Shown: positions 7,829 through 16,546, counted from the stretch's first letter. The stretch is 35,416 nt of DNA from Planctomycetota bacterium (GCA_017303505.1 JAFLCP010000080.1:1-35416); one strand, 5' to 3'. A program made the numbers and translations. The notes: generated by a model not told the origin, from the letters alone.

Positions 7829-8641
7829 TTGACACCACAAAACTCACGTCCCAGCGGCACGGTTCAATATCGCAATGACGGGCGTGTCGTCATCGTGACG
7901 GGTGGTTGCAATGGGATTGGCCGAGCGATTGCAGATCAATTCGCTCAAAGTGGCGCAACGGCAGTTGTGGCCGATATCGATACCCAGCTGGCGAACTCTC
8001 TACCAAGCGCGGTTCACTTTAGACAAGTCGACGTCTCCTCTGAAGATCAATGCCAAGAGCTCATTACGTGGGTGGTTGCGACTTTTGGCGGTCTTGATGT
8101 CCTCGTTAACAATGCGGCCATTCAACCTCCCTCTTCGTATGTCCGAGTCGAAGATGTCGACCGGACGAGTTACGAACGCATGCTGTCGATCAATCTATCG
8201 GGCTACCTGTTTATGGCCAAACATTCGCTCAAAGTGATGCGTCAGCAACAGAGCGGTGTTGTTGTCAACATTTCTAGCGGCCAAGGTCATCGAACGGCGC
8301 GACAAGTTCCCGTCTACGGACCGATTAAGGCAGCCAACATCTTGCAGGCGATGCAGTGGGGCGTTGAGTATGCCCGCGAAGGAATACGTGTTGTCAGCGT
8401 TTCGCCGGGTGCCATCGATACACCTTTGGTTCGTGCAAGTCTTGAAGCTCAAGGTGGCGAGCGTGAGTTAGCAAATCGTCATCCATTGGGAAGAATCGGA
8501 CGGCCTGAAGAAATCGCTTACGCCGTTCTGTGGCTGGCGAGTTCTGATGCCTCTTTCGTCACCGCTACTGACTTGAGCGTGGATGGCGGCTTGAAGGCTT
8601 TCGGCGCGTTCGCAGATCCCTACGCGGCGCTGCGCGAGTGA
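7829..8641 (+). CDS. SDR family NAD(P)-dependent oxidoreductase
   Basis: A cytoplasmic short-chain dehydrogenase of 270 residues with a complete classical motif set. It has TGxxxGIG at T24-G31, an acidic residue (D49) after the second strand that favours NAD over NADP, NNA at 94-96, a Ser at 149/150, and the catalytic Y163 and K167. The C-terminal SVDGG ending is typical. The frame opens at a GTG at 7772, but a TTG at 7829 has GGGAGG six bases upstream and gives the usual family length, so I chose it. Substrate cannot be inferred, although sugars, alcohols and steroids are common in the family. It lies about 70 bases behind the DUF1501 gene and may be read from the same transcript. Confidence 0.9.
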   Translation: MTPQNSRPSGTVQYRNDGRVVIVTGGCNGIGRAIADQFAQSGATAVVADIDTQLANSLPSAVHFRQVDVSSEDQCQELITWVVATFGGLDVLVNNAAIQPPSSYVRVEDVDRTSYERMLSINLSGYLFMAKHSLKVMRQQQSGVVVNISSGQGHRTARQVPVYGPIKAANILQAMQWGVEYAREGIRVVSVSPGAIDTPLVRASLEAQGGERELANRHPLGRIGRPEEIAYAVLWLASSDASFVTATDLSVDGGLKAFGAFADPYAALRE

Positions 8642-8691
8642 GGAGAGGATAGTGAGGAGTAAGGAGAGAGGAGTGAGGAGAGAAGAGATTC
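8642..8691 (+). repeat. Purine-only GAGGAG tract
   Basis: The spacer after the SDR gene is almost pure purine and is built from imperfect copies of GTGAGGAG and AGGAGAG. It contains several Shine-Dalgarno-like AGGAG words far from any start codon. It looks like a slipped-strand repeat and separates the SDR from the next gene. Confidence 0.5.
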
Positions 8692-8731
8692 GTGGTCGCG
8701 GATTACATTTCGCAAAAGGGGATAGGATCTG

Positions 8732-10381
8732 ATGTATAAACAACTTTTGCACTTTGCGTTTTTGGTCTTCAGCATATCGTTTGCCCAAACTGTGGCTCAA
8801 GCGAAAGAACTGTGGGTGTACACGCAAGTCAATCTGCTTGTTCCCCAAGAAGTCAATCGCCTGATTGGACTTATGGAGCGCGCTTCCAAAGTTGGCTATA
8901 CACATTTTTTATTAGCGGACTCAAAATTCTCTCGCTTGGCCGAACTAGATCCGAGATATTTTGCCCACGTCGAGCAAGTGCAGAAACGCGCCAAAGAACT
9001 TAAGATTACGCTCGTACCAGCCATTTGTTCGGTCGGATATTCAAACGACATCCTATCGCTGAATCCGAATCTCGCCGAGGGCTTACCCGTGCGTGAGGCT
9101 CTATATCGAGTGCAAAATGGATTAGCGCAGAGCGTTTCAGAATTAGACGCTGGGCTTCCTAGTCTTACGGATCGAGCCAAGTGGAACTTCATTGACGACT
9201 CGCTGAAGCTAGAAGACCGTGTTCTTCATTCCAAGCCGCCGCACTCGGACAACGTTCGGTTGTCGAAAAAGCTGAAACTAAAGCCCAATCGTCACTATCA
9301 TGTATCGGTTCGCATAAAGACCGACGGTTTTGACACGCCCGTGGAAATCAAAGCCCTGACCGGCAACGGAAGGAGCCTGAGCTATACGAACTTGGGAACC
9401 AAACCGACACAAGATTGGCGCGAACACCACATCACCTTCAATTCATTGGAACAGACCGAGGTATCCATCTATATCGGAGCATGGGGGCCCAAAAAGGGAG
9501 AACTTTGGATCGCTGAACCTAAGTTAGAAGAATGCGGCGCGGTCAATTTGCTTCGTCGCGACACAACTCCAGTGACCGTGCATCAAATCCTAGAGAATGG
9601 CGAACGTCGCCGGCTTCAAGAAAACATTGACTTTGAAAAATGGAGCGATCCAAAACTGGGTATGGTGCCCTATGCGGGCGAATATGAAGTCTGGCACGCA
9701 GCGCCGGCGATCAAACTCAAAAAGCCGTTGGCCAATGGGACCGAATTGCGAGTGTCGTATTATCACACGCACATTGTTTATGATGGCCAAGTCTGTGCGG
9801 CTGCCAACGATCAAGAGTTTCAGAACCTTCTGGACGACCAGATATCGCGCATGACTCAGCTATTCCCTGATGCCGACTTCATGATGTCACACGACGAGTA
9901 TCGGGTGATGGGATGGACCGAATCCAACATTGCACAGCTTCCACCTGCCTCTACTCCAGCCGACATATTGACGCACAATGCCAAACATTGCAGCGAGCAG
10001 ATCCGGGCCAAGTCGGCGCAAGGACGTATCTTGGTATGGAGCGACATGTTCGATCCGTACCACAATGCTGTCGACAACTATTATTTAGTCAACGGCTCGC
10101 TCAAAGGAGCAGAAGTACCGGCAGAGGTGATGATCGTCAACTGGAATTTTGGCAAACGAGTGGAGAGCGTAAAGCACTTTGCGCAGCGCGGCCATTTGCA
10201 GATCATCGCGGGCTATTACGATGCGAAGCCCGATCAGATCATTCGTTGGTTGGATACCGTTGTGGAGGAAAAAATCAACACGGTTGACGGGGTGATGTAT
10301 ACCACTTGGAATCGAAACTTTTCTGACCTAGAAGAGTTTGCCAAAATCGTCAAAGGGCACGATTGGTACACAAAAAACTAA
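8732..10381 (+). CDS. Secreted glycosidase-like protein with inserted binding domain
   Basis: A 549-residue exported protein with a signal peptide ending near VAQA. Residues 30-130 look like the first strands of a TIM barrel. Residues about 150-275 form a beta-rich segment resembling a carbohydrate-binding (CBM4/9 or galactose-binding) jelly roll. The barrel appears to resume afterwards. Near 380-390 the run FMMSHDEYR contains an Asp-Glu pair, as in GH20/GH84-type active sites that use substrate-assisted catalysis. Later runs such as RILVWSDMFDPYHN and GVMYTTWNRNF also fit beta-hexosaminidase-like barrels. I therefore call it glycosidase-like, but the exact family is not certain. AGGA lies four bases before the ATG. 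It is downstream of the SDR across a purine-rich spacer. Confidence 0.7.
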   Translation: MYKQLLHFAFLVFSISFAQTVAQAKELWVYTQVNLLVPQEVNRLIGLMERASKVGYTHFLLADSKFSRLAELDPRYFAHVEQVQKRAKELKITLVPAICSVGYSNDILSLNPNLAEGLPVREALYRVQNGLAQSVSELDAGLPSLTDRAKWNFIDDSLKLEDRVLHSKPPHSDNVRLSKKLKLKPNRHYHVSVRIKTDGFDTPVEIKALTGNGRSLSYTNLGTKPTQDWREHHITFNSLEQTEVSIYIGAWGPKKGELWIAEPKLEECGAVNLLRRDTTPVTVHQILENGERRRLQENIDFEKWSDPKLGMVPYAGEYEVWHAAPAIKLKKPLANGTELRVSYYHTHIVYDGQVCAAANDQEFQNLLDDQISRMTQLFPDADFMMSHDEYRVMGWTESNIAQLPPASTPADILTHNAKHCSEQIRAKSAQGRILVWSDMFDPYHNAVDNYYLVNGSLKGAEVPAEVMIVNWNFGKRVESVKHFAQRGHLQIIAGYYDAKPDQIIRWLDTVVEEKINTVDGVMYTTWNRNFSDLEEFAKIVKGHDWYTKN

Positions 10382-10411
10382 GGATACCTAAAGCCAAAGG
10401 TTCGCCGAAGC

Positions 10412-10447
10412 AGCCTTCGCGCAGACTATATGTCCGTCGCGAAGGCT
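10412..10447. terminator. Hairpin between convergent genes
   Basis: AGCCTTCGCG (10412-10421) pairs with CGCGAAGGCT (10438-10447), a perfect 10-bp stem with a 16-base loop. It lies 31 bases after the glycosidase-like gene and before the end of the convergent serine hydrolase gene. No T-run follows, so it may act as a weak bidirectional or RNA-stabilising structure rather than a textbook terminator. Confidence 0.45.
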
Positions 10448-10524
10448 ATCACTTAGATAAGTCAAAGTACTGCGTATTCAGTCCCTTGGTTGGCATGTTG
10501 GGCATCTACAGAGTGCAGCAGCCA

Positions 10525-11613
10525 CTAGCGTTTGGCCTTCAGGCCCGTTGAGATAGCTTTCAGTTCTTCGACAGCAGTTGGATTCTCGGCTAATGGCTTC
10601 TCTTCAAATGCGGTCAACAGTTTATCCCATACGACATTTAACTGACCTTGAAGGTTGGTACTATTGGCAGTCATAACCACCACGGCATCTTGCTCGGGCA
10701 ATACGACGCAAAACTGCCCATCTTTGCCGTCGCCGCGATAAGCACCATGTCGGCAGCGCCAAAATTGAAATCCATAACCTTGCTCCCAATCACTATTAGG
10801 ACTGGAACCGTTTGACACTTGCTTCGAAGTCGCTGCAGCAACCCAAGACTCAGGAATCAATTGTTTCCCGTTCCAATTTCCTTTTTGCAGATAAAGCTGT
10901 CCAAACTTGGCAATGTCTTCTGTCTTCAAATAGAGTCCATAGCCGCCAATCGAAATACCTTGTGGATTCTCGTCCCATTTCGGTGCATCGATTCCTAATG
11001 GGGCAAACAATCTCGATTGCAAATAATCAACCACTTTCTCCCCAGTCACTTTTTGCACGATTGCCGATTGCATGAAAGTCGCGGGGGTGTTGTATTTGAA
11101 ATGCGTGCCTGGCTTGTGCGGAACGGGATGTTTCAAAAATGCGTTGATCCAATCTTTTTCATCTCGCAAAGAGACTTCATCTTGGTGCCCAGTTGCCATC
11201 GTCAACAGATCTTTGACGCGCATGGACTTCAAGTTGGGAGAGGCATCTTTGGGAACTCGATCGGGAAAGAACTTTACGACTTCATCATCGACGCTCAGTT
11301 TCCCTTCTTGAACTGCCAAACCAACCGCCGTCGAAGTAAAACTCTTGCTTAAAGACCACAATACATGAGGCTTTTCTGGCGATTCAGGCTCCCACCACGC
11401 TTCGGCGACGACCTTGCCATGACGAACCAGCATGAAGCTATGCATGGAATTTACATCTTTGTCCGCCGTCCGAATGAATTCGGTAATGGCAGCCGAAGAA
11501 ATCCCCTGCGATTCGGGTGTCGCGCGTGGCAAGTGTTTCTCTTGTGCGACGACATTCCAACTCAAAACGCTCCAACAAAGAAGACTAAGACCTGTCGCAA
11601 AGATATTTTTCAT
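10525..11613 (-). CDS. Exported serine hydrolase, beta-lactamase class C-like
   Basis: A 362-residue protein with a cleavable signal peptide (MKNIFATGLSLL, cut near VVAQ). It has the class C beta-lactamase / penicillin-binding-protein-like fold, with S87-L-S-K90 as the SxxK nucleophile motif, a Tyr-Asn pair in FKYNTP near residue 170, and HGAYRGDG near 290 as the third motif. Members include esterases, D-amino-peptidases and transesterases, and most such proteins in environmental bacteria are not true beta-lactamases. It starts 11 bases after the upstream PQQ-repeat gene, so the two are probably co-transcribed. Substrate is unknown. Confidence in the family is high. Confidence 0.92.
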   Translation of the reverse strand: MKNIFATGLSLLCWSVLSWNVVAQEKHLPRATPESQGISSAAITEFIRTADKDVNSMHSFMLVRHGKVVAEAWWEPESPEKPHVLWSLSKSFTSTAVGLAVQEGKLSVDDEVVKFFPDRVPKDASPNLKSMRVKDLLTMATGHQDEVSLRDEKDWINAFLKHPVPHKPGTHFKYNTPATFMQSAIVQKVTGEKVVDYLQSRLFAPLGIDAPKWDENPQGISIGGYGLYLKTEDIAKFGQLYLQKGNWNGKQLIPESWVAAATSKQVSNGSSPNSDWEQGYGFQFWRCRHGAYRGDGKDGQFCVVLPEQDAVVVMTANSTNLQGQLNVVWDKLLTAFEEKPLAENPTAVEELKAISTGLKAKR

Positions 11614-11624
11614 CGGTGTAATCC

Positions 11625-12836
11625 TTAGGGACGAGCATATTTGATGAGCGATTCGTCGGTACGTAGGTACATTGCATCTTGATCAAAACCGGGGGTTGCC
11701 AAAGTGCGGCCAGTCACTTCATTGGTTCCCAAAACCTCAAACGTTTTCGACGCTTTTACCCAAGTCGCTTTTCCGTTTTCATCGAGGAACAAAATCTTGC
11801 CATTGATGAGCAAGGGGGACGCAGAGAAATCACCACCTAATCGTTCTGTCCAATATTTTTCGCCCGTGAGAACATTCACACAAGAGGCGATACCATTGTC
11901 GGAAACGAAATACAGTTCTTCCCCAACCAACAGAGGAGTCGGCGTGCTTGGTGCCCCCCGCTTGAGTCGCCACACGATATTTTTTTCGGTCACGTCGCCG
12001 CTGCCACCCAGCTTAGCCGCGATCAATTCGGGATTGTCGTAATCATGATTGTAGATCACCATCCCTTGAGTCACGATGGGCTGCGGAACGACCGACCAAC
12101 CGGGAGCTTTGATGATCCACAGTTCTTTTCCCGTTTCCAAATCATACGCGGCAAAGTGATCCGGGCCTGGGGCCAGAACTTGTTTTTTGCCATCGACTTC
12201 AGTGACTAAAGGCGTCACAAACGAATGGCTAATTCGAGCCTCGACAGATCGAAGCGTTTTCCATACGACTTTGCCCGTATTGGCATCAACCGCTGCGACA
12301 AATGGCTTAACGCTGCCATCGCATACCACGACAAGTTTTCCATCGGCCAAGAACGGCGAGCCACCAGAGCCGTGCATAGGTGGATAATCAAGTTCTGTGC
12401 AGAGCCATTCGATACTGCCATCGCTCTGTTTTAAGCGAGCCATCCCCAAGGCGCCATAATGCACGAAAAGCGAACCTTCAACCACAATGGGAGTTGGACT
12501 CGCATGGCTGTTCTTCGCATGAATTTTTGGTGCCGTATCAACCTTGCGAATTTCGCGATCCCAGATCGTTTTGCCCGTACTTGCGTCAAGGCAAAGAGTC
12601 CGCAATGAAAGTCCTTCGCCTTCCGGTACTGCGGTCGTCAAGAAGACTTTGCCATCCACGATGACAGGCGACGACCAACCGAGCCCTGGGATAGATACCT
12701 TCCAGGCAACTGGAGTCTGATCGGACCACTTTTCGGGCATATTCTTATAGAGAACATGGCCGTCGGAGTTAGGGCCACGAAATTGCGACCAATCTTCCGG
12801 CACAATCGAAAACAACATCCAAAAGAGAATAGCCAC
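11625..12836 (-). CDS. PQQ-binding-like beta-propeller protein
   Basis: A 403-residue protein built from repeated blade sequences of the PQQ-enzyme type, with motifs such as VAAVDANTGKVVWK, AAYDLETGKELW and VNVLTGEKYW. It opens with a short hydrophobic N-terminus and WSQFRGPNSDGH, typical of planctomycete periplasmic PQQ-like propellers. The catalytic residues of true quinoprotein dehydrogenases are not evident, so it may be a scaffold or binding protein in the envelope. The start is a GTG at 12836. GAAGG and AAGGA lie just upstream, and a G-rich plus-strand tract sits a further 20 bases away. It leads a two-gene unit with the serine hydrolase. Confidence 0.88.
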   Translation of the reverse strand: MAILFWMLFSIVPEDWSQFRGPNSDGHVLYKNMPEKWSDQTPVAWKVSIPGLGWSSPVIVDGKVFLTTAVPEGEGLSLRTLCLDASTGKTIWDREIRKVDTAPKIHAKNSHASPTPIVVEGSLFVHYGALGMARLKQSDGSIEWLCTELDYPPMHGSGGSPFLADGKLVVVCDGSVKPFVAAVDANTGKVVWKTLRSVEARISHSFVTPLVTEVDGKKQVLAPGPDHFAAYDLETGKELWIIKAPGWSVVPQPIVTQGMVIYNHDYDNPELIAAKLGGSGDVTEKNIVWRLKRGAPSTPTPLLVGEELYFVSDNGIASCVNVLTGEKYWTERLGGDFSASPLLINGKILFLDENGKATWVKASKTFEVLGTNEVTGRTLATPGFDQDAMYLRTDESLIKYARP

Positions 12837-12856
12837 GAGCCTTCGATCCTTTAGGT

Positions 12857-12873
12857 GGGAGGGGAGGGTAGGG
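12857..12873 (+). promoter_or_regulatory. G-quadruplex-forming motif in the leader region
   Basis: GGGAGGGGAGGGTAGGG has four G-runs separated by one or two bases, fitting the standard G-quadruplex pattern. It lies on the template strand, 21-37 bases upstream of the GTG start of the propeller gene. Confidence 0.4.
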
Positions 12874-12962
12874 AGGAGATGCCGACTCAGAAGTTCTAGC
12901 AGAATATTCGGGGCGATAGGGGCGTGTCAACGCGCGGCACAGAATACCGTAGATATTTCGCT

Positions 12963-14042
12963 TTAAGCCCGAATTCTCAACGCTTCTTCGATATGCCGCC
13001 GGACGCCCTCTGGCTGTAAATCGGAAAGCGGCAGAGCCAATTCGACTAAATGGCGATACCGCTTCAGAATCGGATCGCTAAGCACAAACAAAGCTTCCAT
13101 CCAATTGTCGATTTGCCCAAAATCAAAATGCAAGATCTGCGCTAGATTCAAGGCGTCACAAATCTTTGGATCTTTGCAGGCTTCTCGCAGCTCTTGAATG
13201 CGAACCGAGGCTCCAGGTACACGTAACCGCCCCAACACATCGGTCATACGCAATTGTGTTGTCGGATTTTCATGAGCGAATCGTTCCACAATCGCAAACA
13301 CTGCATCGCGACTACGACAGCGGGCCAACGCGATACAAGCTGTAGCGGCTACCGTCGCCTGTAAATGTTGTATGTGAACGGCCAGCATATCTTCGAACCC
13401 TAGAAATGCATGTCGCGATGCGACCTGTAAAGCGATGGACAAGCGCGGCCCCGCATCTTGCTCCCAATCCTCAGATGGAGACAAACAGCGGCGAATCACT
13501 TCCTCAGCGACACCGCGGCCATGCAGTATCTCCAACGCATGTACCGCATCCGTCTGGACCTGCACATCAGAACTTCCATTCCAAATCGGTTCAAAATGTT
13601 CTTTAAGTTCATCGTCGCTGAGTTCGGTCAATGCAAGCCGTCGCTTGAGATCATGAAGTTCGATGCGAAAGAATATTTTGGAAGTCGATTTCAACCGTTC
13701 AATTTCAGGCAGAAATTCGCCTAATTGCTCTGCGGGCAACAAGACGAGTGCTTCGACAATTTTTCCTGCGCAACGACAGACGGGATCGACCAGTTTCCTT
13801 CCCTCAACCATCTGGAAAGAACGTTCCAAAATATTAGCGATGTACTGATGGTGCACAGGCAAATGCGTGACCTGCGCGAACTCGGGGTAAGCCTCGCTGA
13901 CCCCAAATCGATCCCAGGCGTCGAGGATCGCACCTAACATCGCAGGCGCATTGCAATAGCTTGATGCCAACAGGTCCAGGGCGGCCGAACGGTACCGGAC
14001 CGAATCATGGGTTAGCAAATCAATCAACTGCTGATCATTCAT
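12963..14042 (-). CDS. HEAT-like helical repeat protein
   Basis: This 359-residue protein has no signal peptide or membrane span and is almost entirely predicted alpha-helix. Pairs of amphipathic helices recur, for example SVRYRSAALDLLASSY near the start, VQVQTDAVHALEILHGRG in the middle, and VAATACIALARCRSRDAVFAIV later, as in HEAT/ARM scaffolds. It is likely a cytoplasmic binding protein. The frame extends to a TTG at 14075, and I chose the ATG at 14042 (MNDQQLIDLL). It is divergently arranged with the phosphatase-fold gene at 14202, so the two may share regulation. I do not recognise a specific family. Confidence 0.65.
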   Translation of the reverse strand: MNDQQLIDLLTHDSVRYRSAALDLLASSYCNAPAMLGAILDAWDRFGVSEAYPEFAQVTHLPVHHQYIANILERSFQMVEGRKLVDPVCRCAGKIVEALVLLPAEQLGEFLPEIERLKSTSKIFFRIELHDLKRRLALTELSDDELKEHFEPIWNGSSDVQVQTDAVHALEILHGRGVAEEVIRRCLSPSEDWEQDAGPRLSIALQVASRHAFLGFEDMLAVHIQHLQATVAATACIALARCRSRDAVFAIVERFAHENPTTQLRMTDVLGRLRVPGASVRIQELREACKDPKICDALNLAQILHFDFGQIDNWMEALFVLSDPILKRYRHLVELALPLSDLQPEGVRRHIEEALRIRA

Positions 14043-14201
14043 TTGAGCACAACTTTGGCTATCGAACCTAAACAAAACCAGGACATCGTCATCCCAGCGT
14101 CCTAACTGGGTCGCGACATCTTCCCAGAGATGATACCATGAAGAGAGATTCTATCTTCCCCTCGTGATCGTGGTAATTGGACTTTAGAAACAAAGAACGC
14201 C

Positions 14202-15476
14202 ATGGGCAAGGTCTGTCTGATTAACGTCGTGGGATTAACACCCAAGTTATTACCGCATGCTCCCAATATTTCTGCGATTGGATCTTCAAATCCGTTAAAG
14301 GGCCCAGTTCCTGCTGTCACCTGCACCTCGCAAGCGACAATGCTGACGGGACAAACACCGCGTCAGCATGGAATCGTAGGAAATGGCTGGTATTTCAGAG
14401 ACACAGCGGAAATTCGGTTTTGGCAACAAGCCAACTCCTTAATACAAGGGGAGAAATTATACGAAGGCTTTGAAACAGCCAAGATGTTTTGGTGGTTCAA
14501 CCAAAACGCACCTGTTCGTTGGAGCGCGACACCGAAACCTCACTACGGCTGCGATGGCTCCAAGGTTTTTGACATACTCGATCGAACCGGATGCAACCTA
14601 ACCCAAAAGTTAGGCCCGTTTCCTTTTCATGCTTTTTGGGGCCCGAAGGCGGGACTAGCCAGTTCAGAGTGGATCGCCCAAGCCACCGCCACGGTGATGC
14701 GCGAGAACCGACCTCACTTAACGATGGTTTACCTTCCCCATCTCGACTATGATTTCCAACGCTACGAAAAACACTTACCGGAACGAGTCGCCGAAGTAGA
14801 CCGTTGTGTTAAAACGGTCTTGGATGCTTGCCAAGAAATCAACGCGCAGCCAGTCGTTGTCTCTGAATATGGTCTTATCCCAGTATCGAAACCGATTCAT
14901 ATCAATCGCATTTTGCGTGAAGCTGGTTATTTAGAAGTTCGAGATGGCCCGTTTGGTGAAATGCTTTTGCCAGGCGAGTCCGCTGCTTTTGCGGTATCCG
15001 ATCATCAGGTTGCACACGTTTATGTTCGCGATGAAAATAGGCGTGAAGACGTTCGCAAGCTGTTGCGATCGGTTCCCGATATTCAAGCGGTTCTTGATCC
15101 AGCAGAATTGGAATTAGATCACGCTCGCTCTGGCGAGTTGATCGCTTTATCCAATAGTGATGCCTGGTTCACTTATTACTACTGGATCAATGACGACAGG
15201 GCACCTGACTTTGCTCCGACCGTCGACATCCACCGCAAACCAGGATACGATCCTGTTGAGTTGTTTATGACTTCCATGCCGCGAGCCATGTATCGCTTGG
15301 CACAAAAGAAACTCGGGTTTCGTTACAAGATGGATGTGATCCCACTCGATGCCACTCTGGTGCGAGGAAGTCATGGCTTACAGAATCCATCGCCAGACGG
15401 CGCGGTGGTTGTTGGACCAACACCTCCCAACAACATGACCGAGATCAAGAGCTACATTCGCGACTTGCTGTCGTAA
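14202..15476 (+). CDS. Alkaline-phosphatase-superfamily protein, EboF-like
   Basis: A 424-residue cytoplasmic protein of the nucleotide pyrophosphatase/phosphodiesterase branch of the alkaline phosphatase superfamily. T40 in PAVTCTSQATMLTG fits the nucleophile position. YLPHLDYDFQRY (about 177-188) supplies a metal-binding Asp, and the late RGSHG supplies a His. Two usual metal-ligand sites look altered: the first strand reads INVVG with N8 where Asp is common, and the usual SDHG site reads SEYG (221-224). The MLTGQTPRQHGIVGNGWYFRD run resembles the phosphodiesterase-like component of ebo clusters, but no other ebo gene is recognisable here. The start ATG has only a weak ribosome-binding site. 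Confidence 0.8.
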   Translation: MGKVCLINVVGLTPKLLPHAPNISAIGSSNPLKGPVPAVTCTSQATMLTGQTPRQHGIVGNGWYFRDTAEIRFWQQANSLIQGEKLYEGFETAKMFWWFNQNAPVRWSATPKPHYGCDGSKVFDILDRTGCNLTQKLGPFPFHAFWGPKAGLASSEWIAQATATVMRENRPHLTMVYLPHLDYDFQRYEKHLPERVAEVDRCVKTVLDACQEINAQPVVVSEYGLIPVSKPIHINRILREAGYLEVRDGPFGEMLLPGESAAFAVSDHQVAHVYVRDENRREDVRKLLRSVPDIQAVLDPAELELDHARSGELIALSNSDAWFTYYYWINDDRAPDFAPTVDIHRKPGYDPVELFMTSMPRAMYRLAQKKLGFRYKMDVIPLDATLVRGSHGLQNPSPDGAVVVGPTPPNNMTEIKSYIRDLLS

Positions 15477-15494
15477 CGCCCAATCTCTCGAATC

Positions 15495-15540
15495 GCAAAA
15501 AGAAAACCTTGCAGATCATGTTCAATGCTCTGCAAGGTTT
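15495..15540 (-). terminator. Intrinsic terminator of the DUF1559 gene
   Basis: AAACCTTGCAGA (15504-15515) and TCTGCAAGGTTT (15529-15540) form a perfect 12-bp stem around a 13-base loop. Read on the minus strand, the stem is followed by TTTTCTTTTT. It ends the minus-strand transcript 31 bases after the DUF1559 stop, and may also help stop the convergent plus-strand gene. Confidence 0.85.
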
Positions 15541-15570
15541 GGAATCGTTAACGACTTTTTCAATCGCCAA

Positions 15571-16494
15571 TTAGTCTGGCAATGAAAACGCTTCGCCGCC
15601 TTGGCGTGTTGCCATAGCGCGATACACGGTTTCATCAATCGTATCTGGGATCAAGCGAACCGAGCAATCTCCCATGATGAAGTTAGCTCCCGTAGCATGA
15701 TAGCTGCTGAAGTCGTCGTAATGACCGACGGGTGAATTGGGCACGTGGTCGGTTGAACCTACAATGCGAGCGAATGAAGCGTTAGCTTCTGGGATCACAC
15801 CATGCCACAGTGAACCACCAAGTCGCGAACTTCGTTCTCCGATCACAATCGTGTTACTGGTTCCGTCAACGAAATCTTGCATGCGAACACGACTGTTGCC
15901 CCAAAATGCTCCATCGCTGTTGTAGGGGCTCTCATCAACTTCGCCTGTACCATACACACCAACATAATTGCTCTTGGCGATAGGAAACAATTTGTCCCCT
16001 TCATCAACATTGTGTGGCTCGTCCTCATCGAAATAGAAATTCTTCGGCGAGCGAATATGAGTATGGCCACCGCTTGATTCGGCAATTTGAAATACTGCAT
16101 TACCTGGATCGGACGGACAAATGTAAGTTGGAATAACCGTTTCAATCATCGGCATGTTTTGGGTCGCGATGATTTCAACATTGAGATCGAGCTGTTGATA
16201 GACGTTGTTTTGTTCCAAGAACGGAAGCAAAGCAGTTGCCCAGCCCCAGCCTGGTTCACCATCAGGATCATTGGCGATCCAACCAGGCGGGAACTTCTTA
16301 TGGGCAGATTCATAATTGTGTAGTGCTAAACCGATTTGACGCACGTTGTTGGAACATTGCATGCGTCGGGCTGCCTCTCGTGCAGCCTGTACGGCGGGCA
16401 ACAACAAGCCTACAAGAATGCCGATAATGGCGATAACGACCAAAAGTTCTACAAGGGTAAAGCCAGCTTGACCGAAGCGGCGAATGGATGACAT
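15571..16494 (-). CDS. DUF1559 prepilin-like protein
   Basis: A 307-residue protein with a type IV prepilin / type II pseudopilin N-terminus, GFTLVELLVVIAIIGILVG, starting at residue 11, so it should be cut and methylated by a prepilin peptidase. A long helix (PAVQAAREAARRMQC) then leads into the DUF1559 beta domain that is massively expanded in planctomycetes. The C-terminal family motif H-x9-DG is present as HATGANFIMGDC, with Cys in place of Gly. AGGA lies nine bases before the ATG. The gene follows the Cys-rich protein gene by 52 bases and has its own terminator at 15495-15540. The role of the family is not settled; an exported pseudopilin-like fibre or surface protein is likely. Confidence 0.93.
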   Translation of the reverse strand: MSSIRRFGQAGFTLVELLVVIAIIGILVGLLLPAVQAAREAARRMQCSNNVRQIGLALHNYESAHKKFPPGWIANDPDGEPGWGWATALLPFLEQNNVYQQLDLNVEIIATQNMPMIETVIPTYICPSDPGNAVFQIAESSGGHTHIRSPKNFYFDEDEPHNVDEGDKLFPIAKSNYVGVYGTGEVDESPYNSDGAFWGNSRVRMQDFVDGTSNTIVIGERSSRLGGSLWHGVIPEANASFARIVGSTDHVPNSPVGHYDDFSSYHATGANFIMGDCSVRLIPDTIDETVYRAMATRQGGEAFSLPD

Positions 16495-16546
16495 GACACA
16501 GAATCCTACTGAAAGTACGGGCGTATGGTGAAGAACCTAAAACGAA

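Noticed and set aside
12963-14042. EboA-type protein partnering the EboF-like gene
   Set aside because: The protein is helical and next to the EboF-like gene, but I found no sequence landmark of EboA, and no other ebo gene is present.
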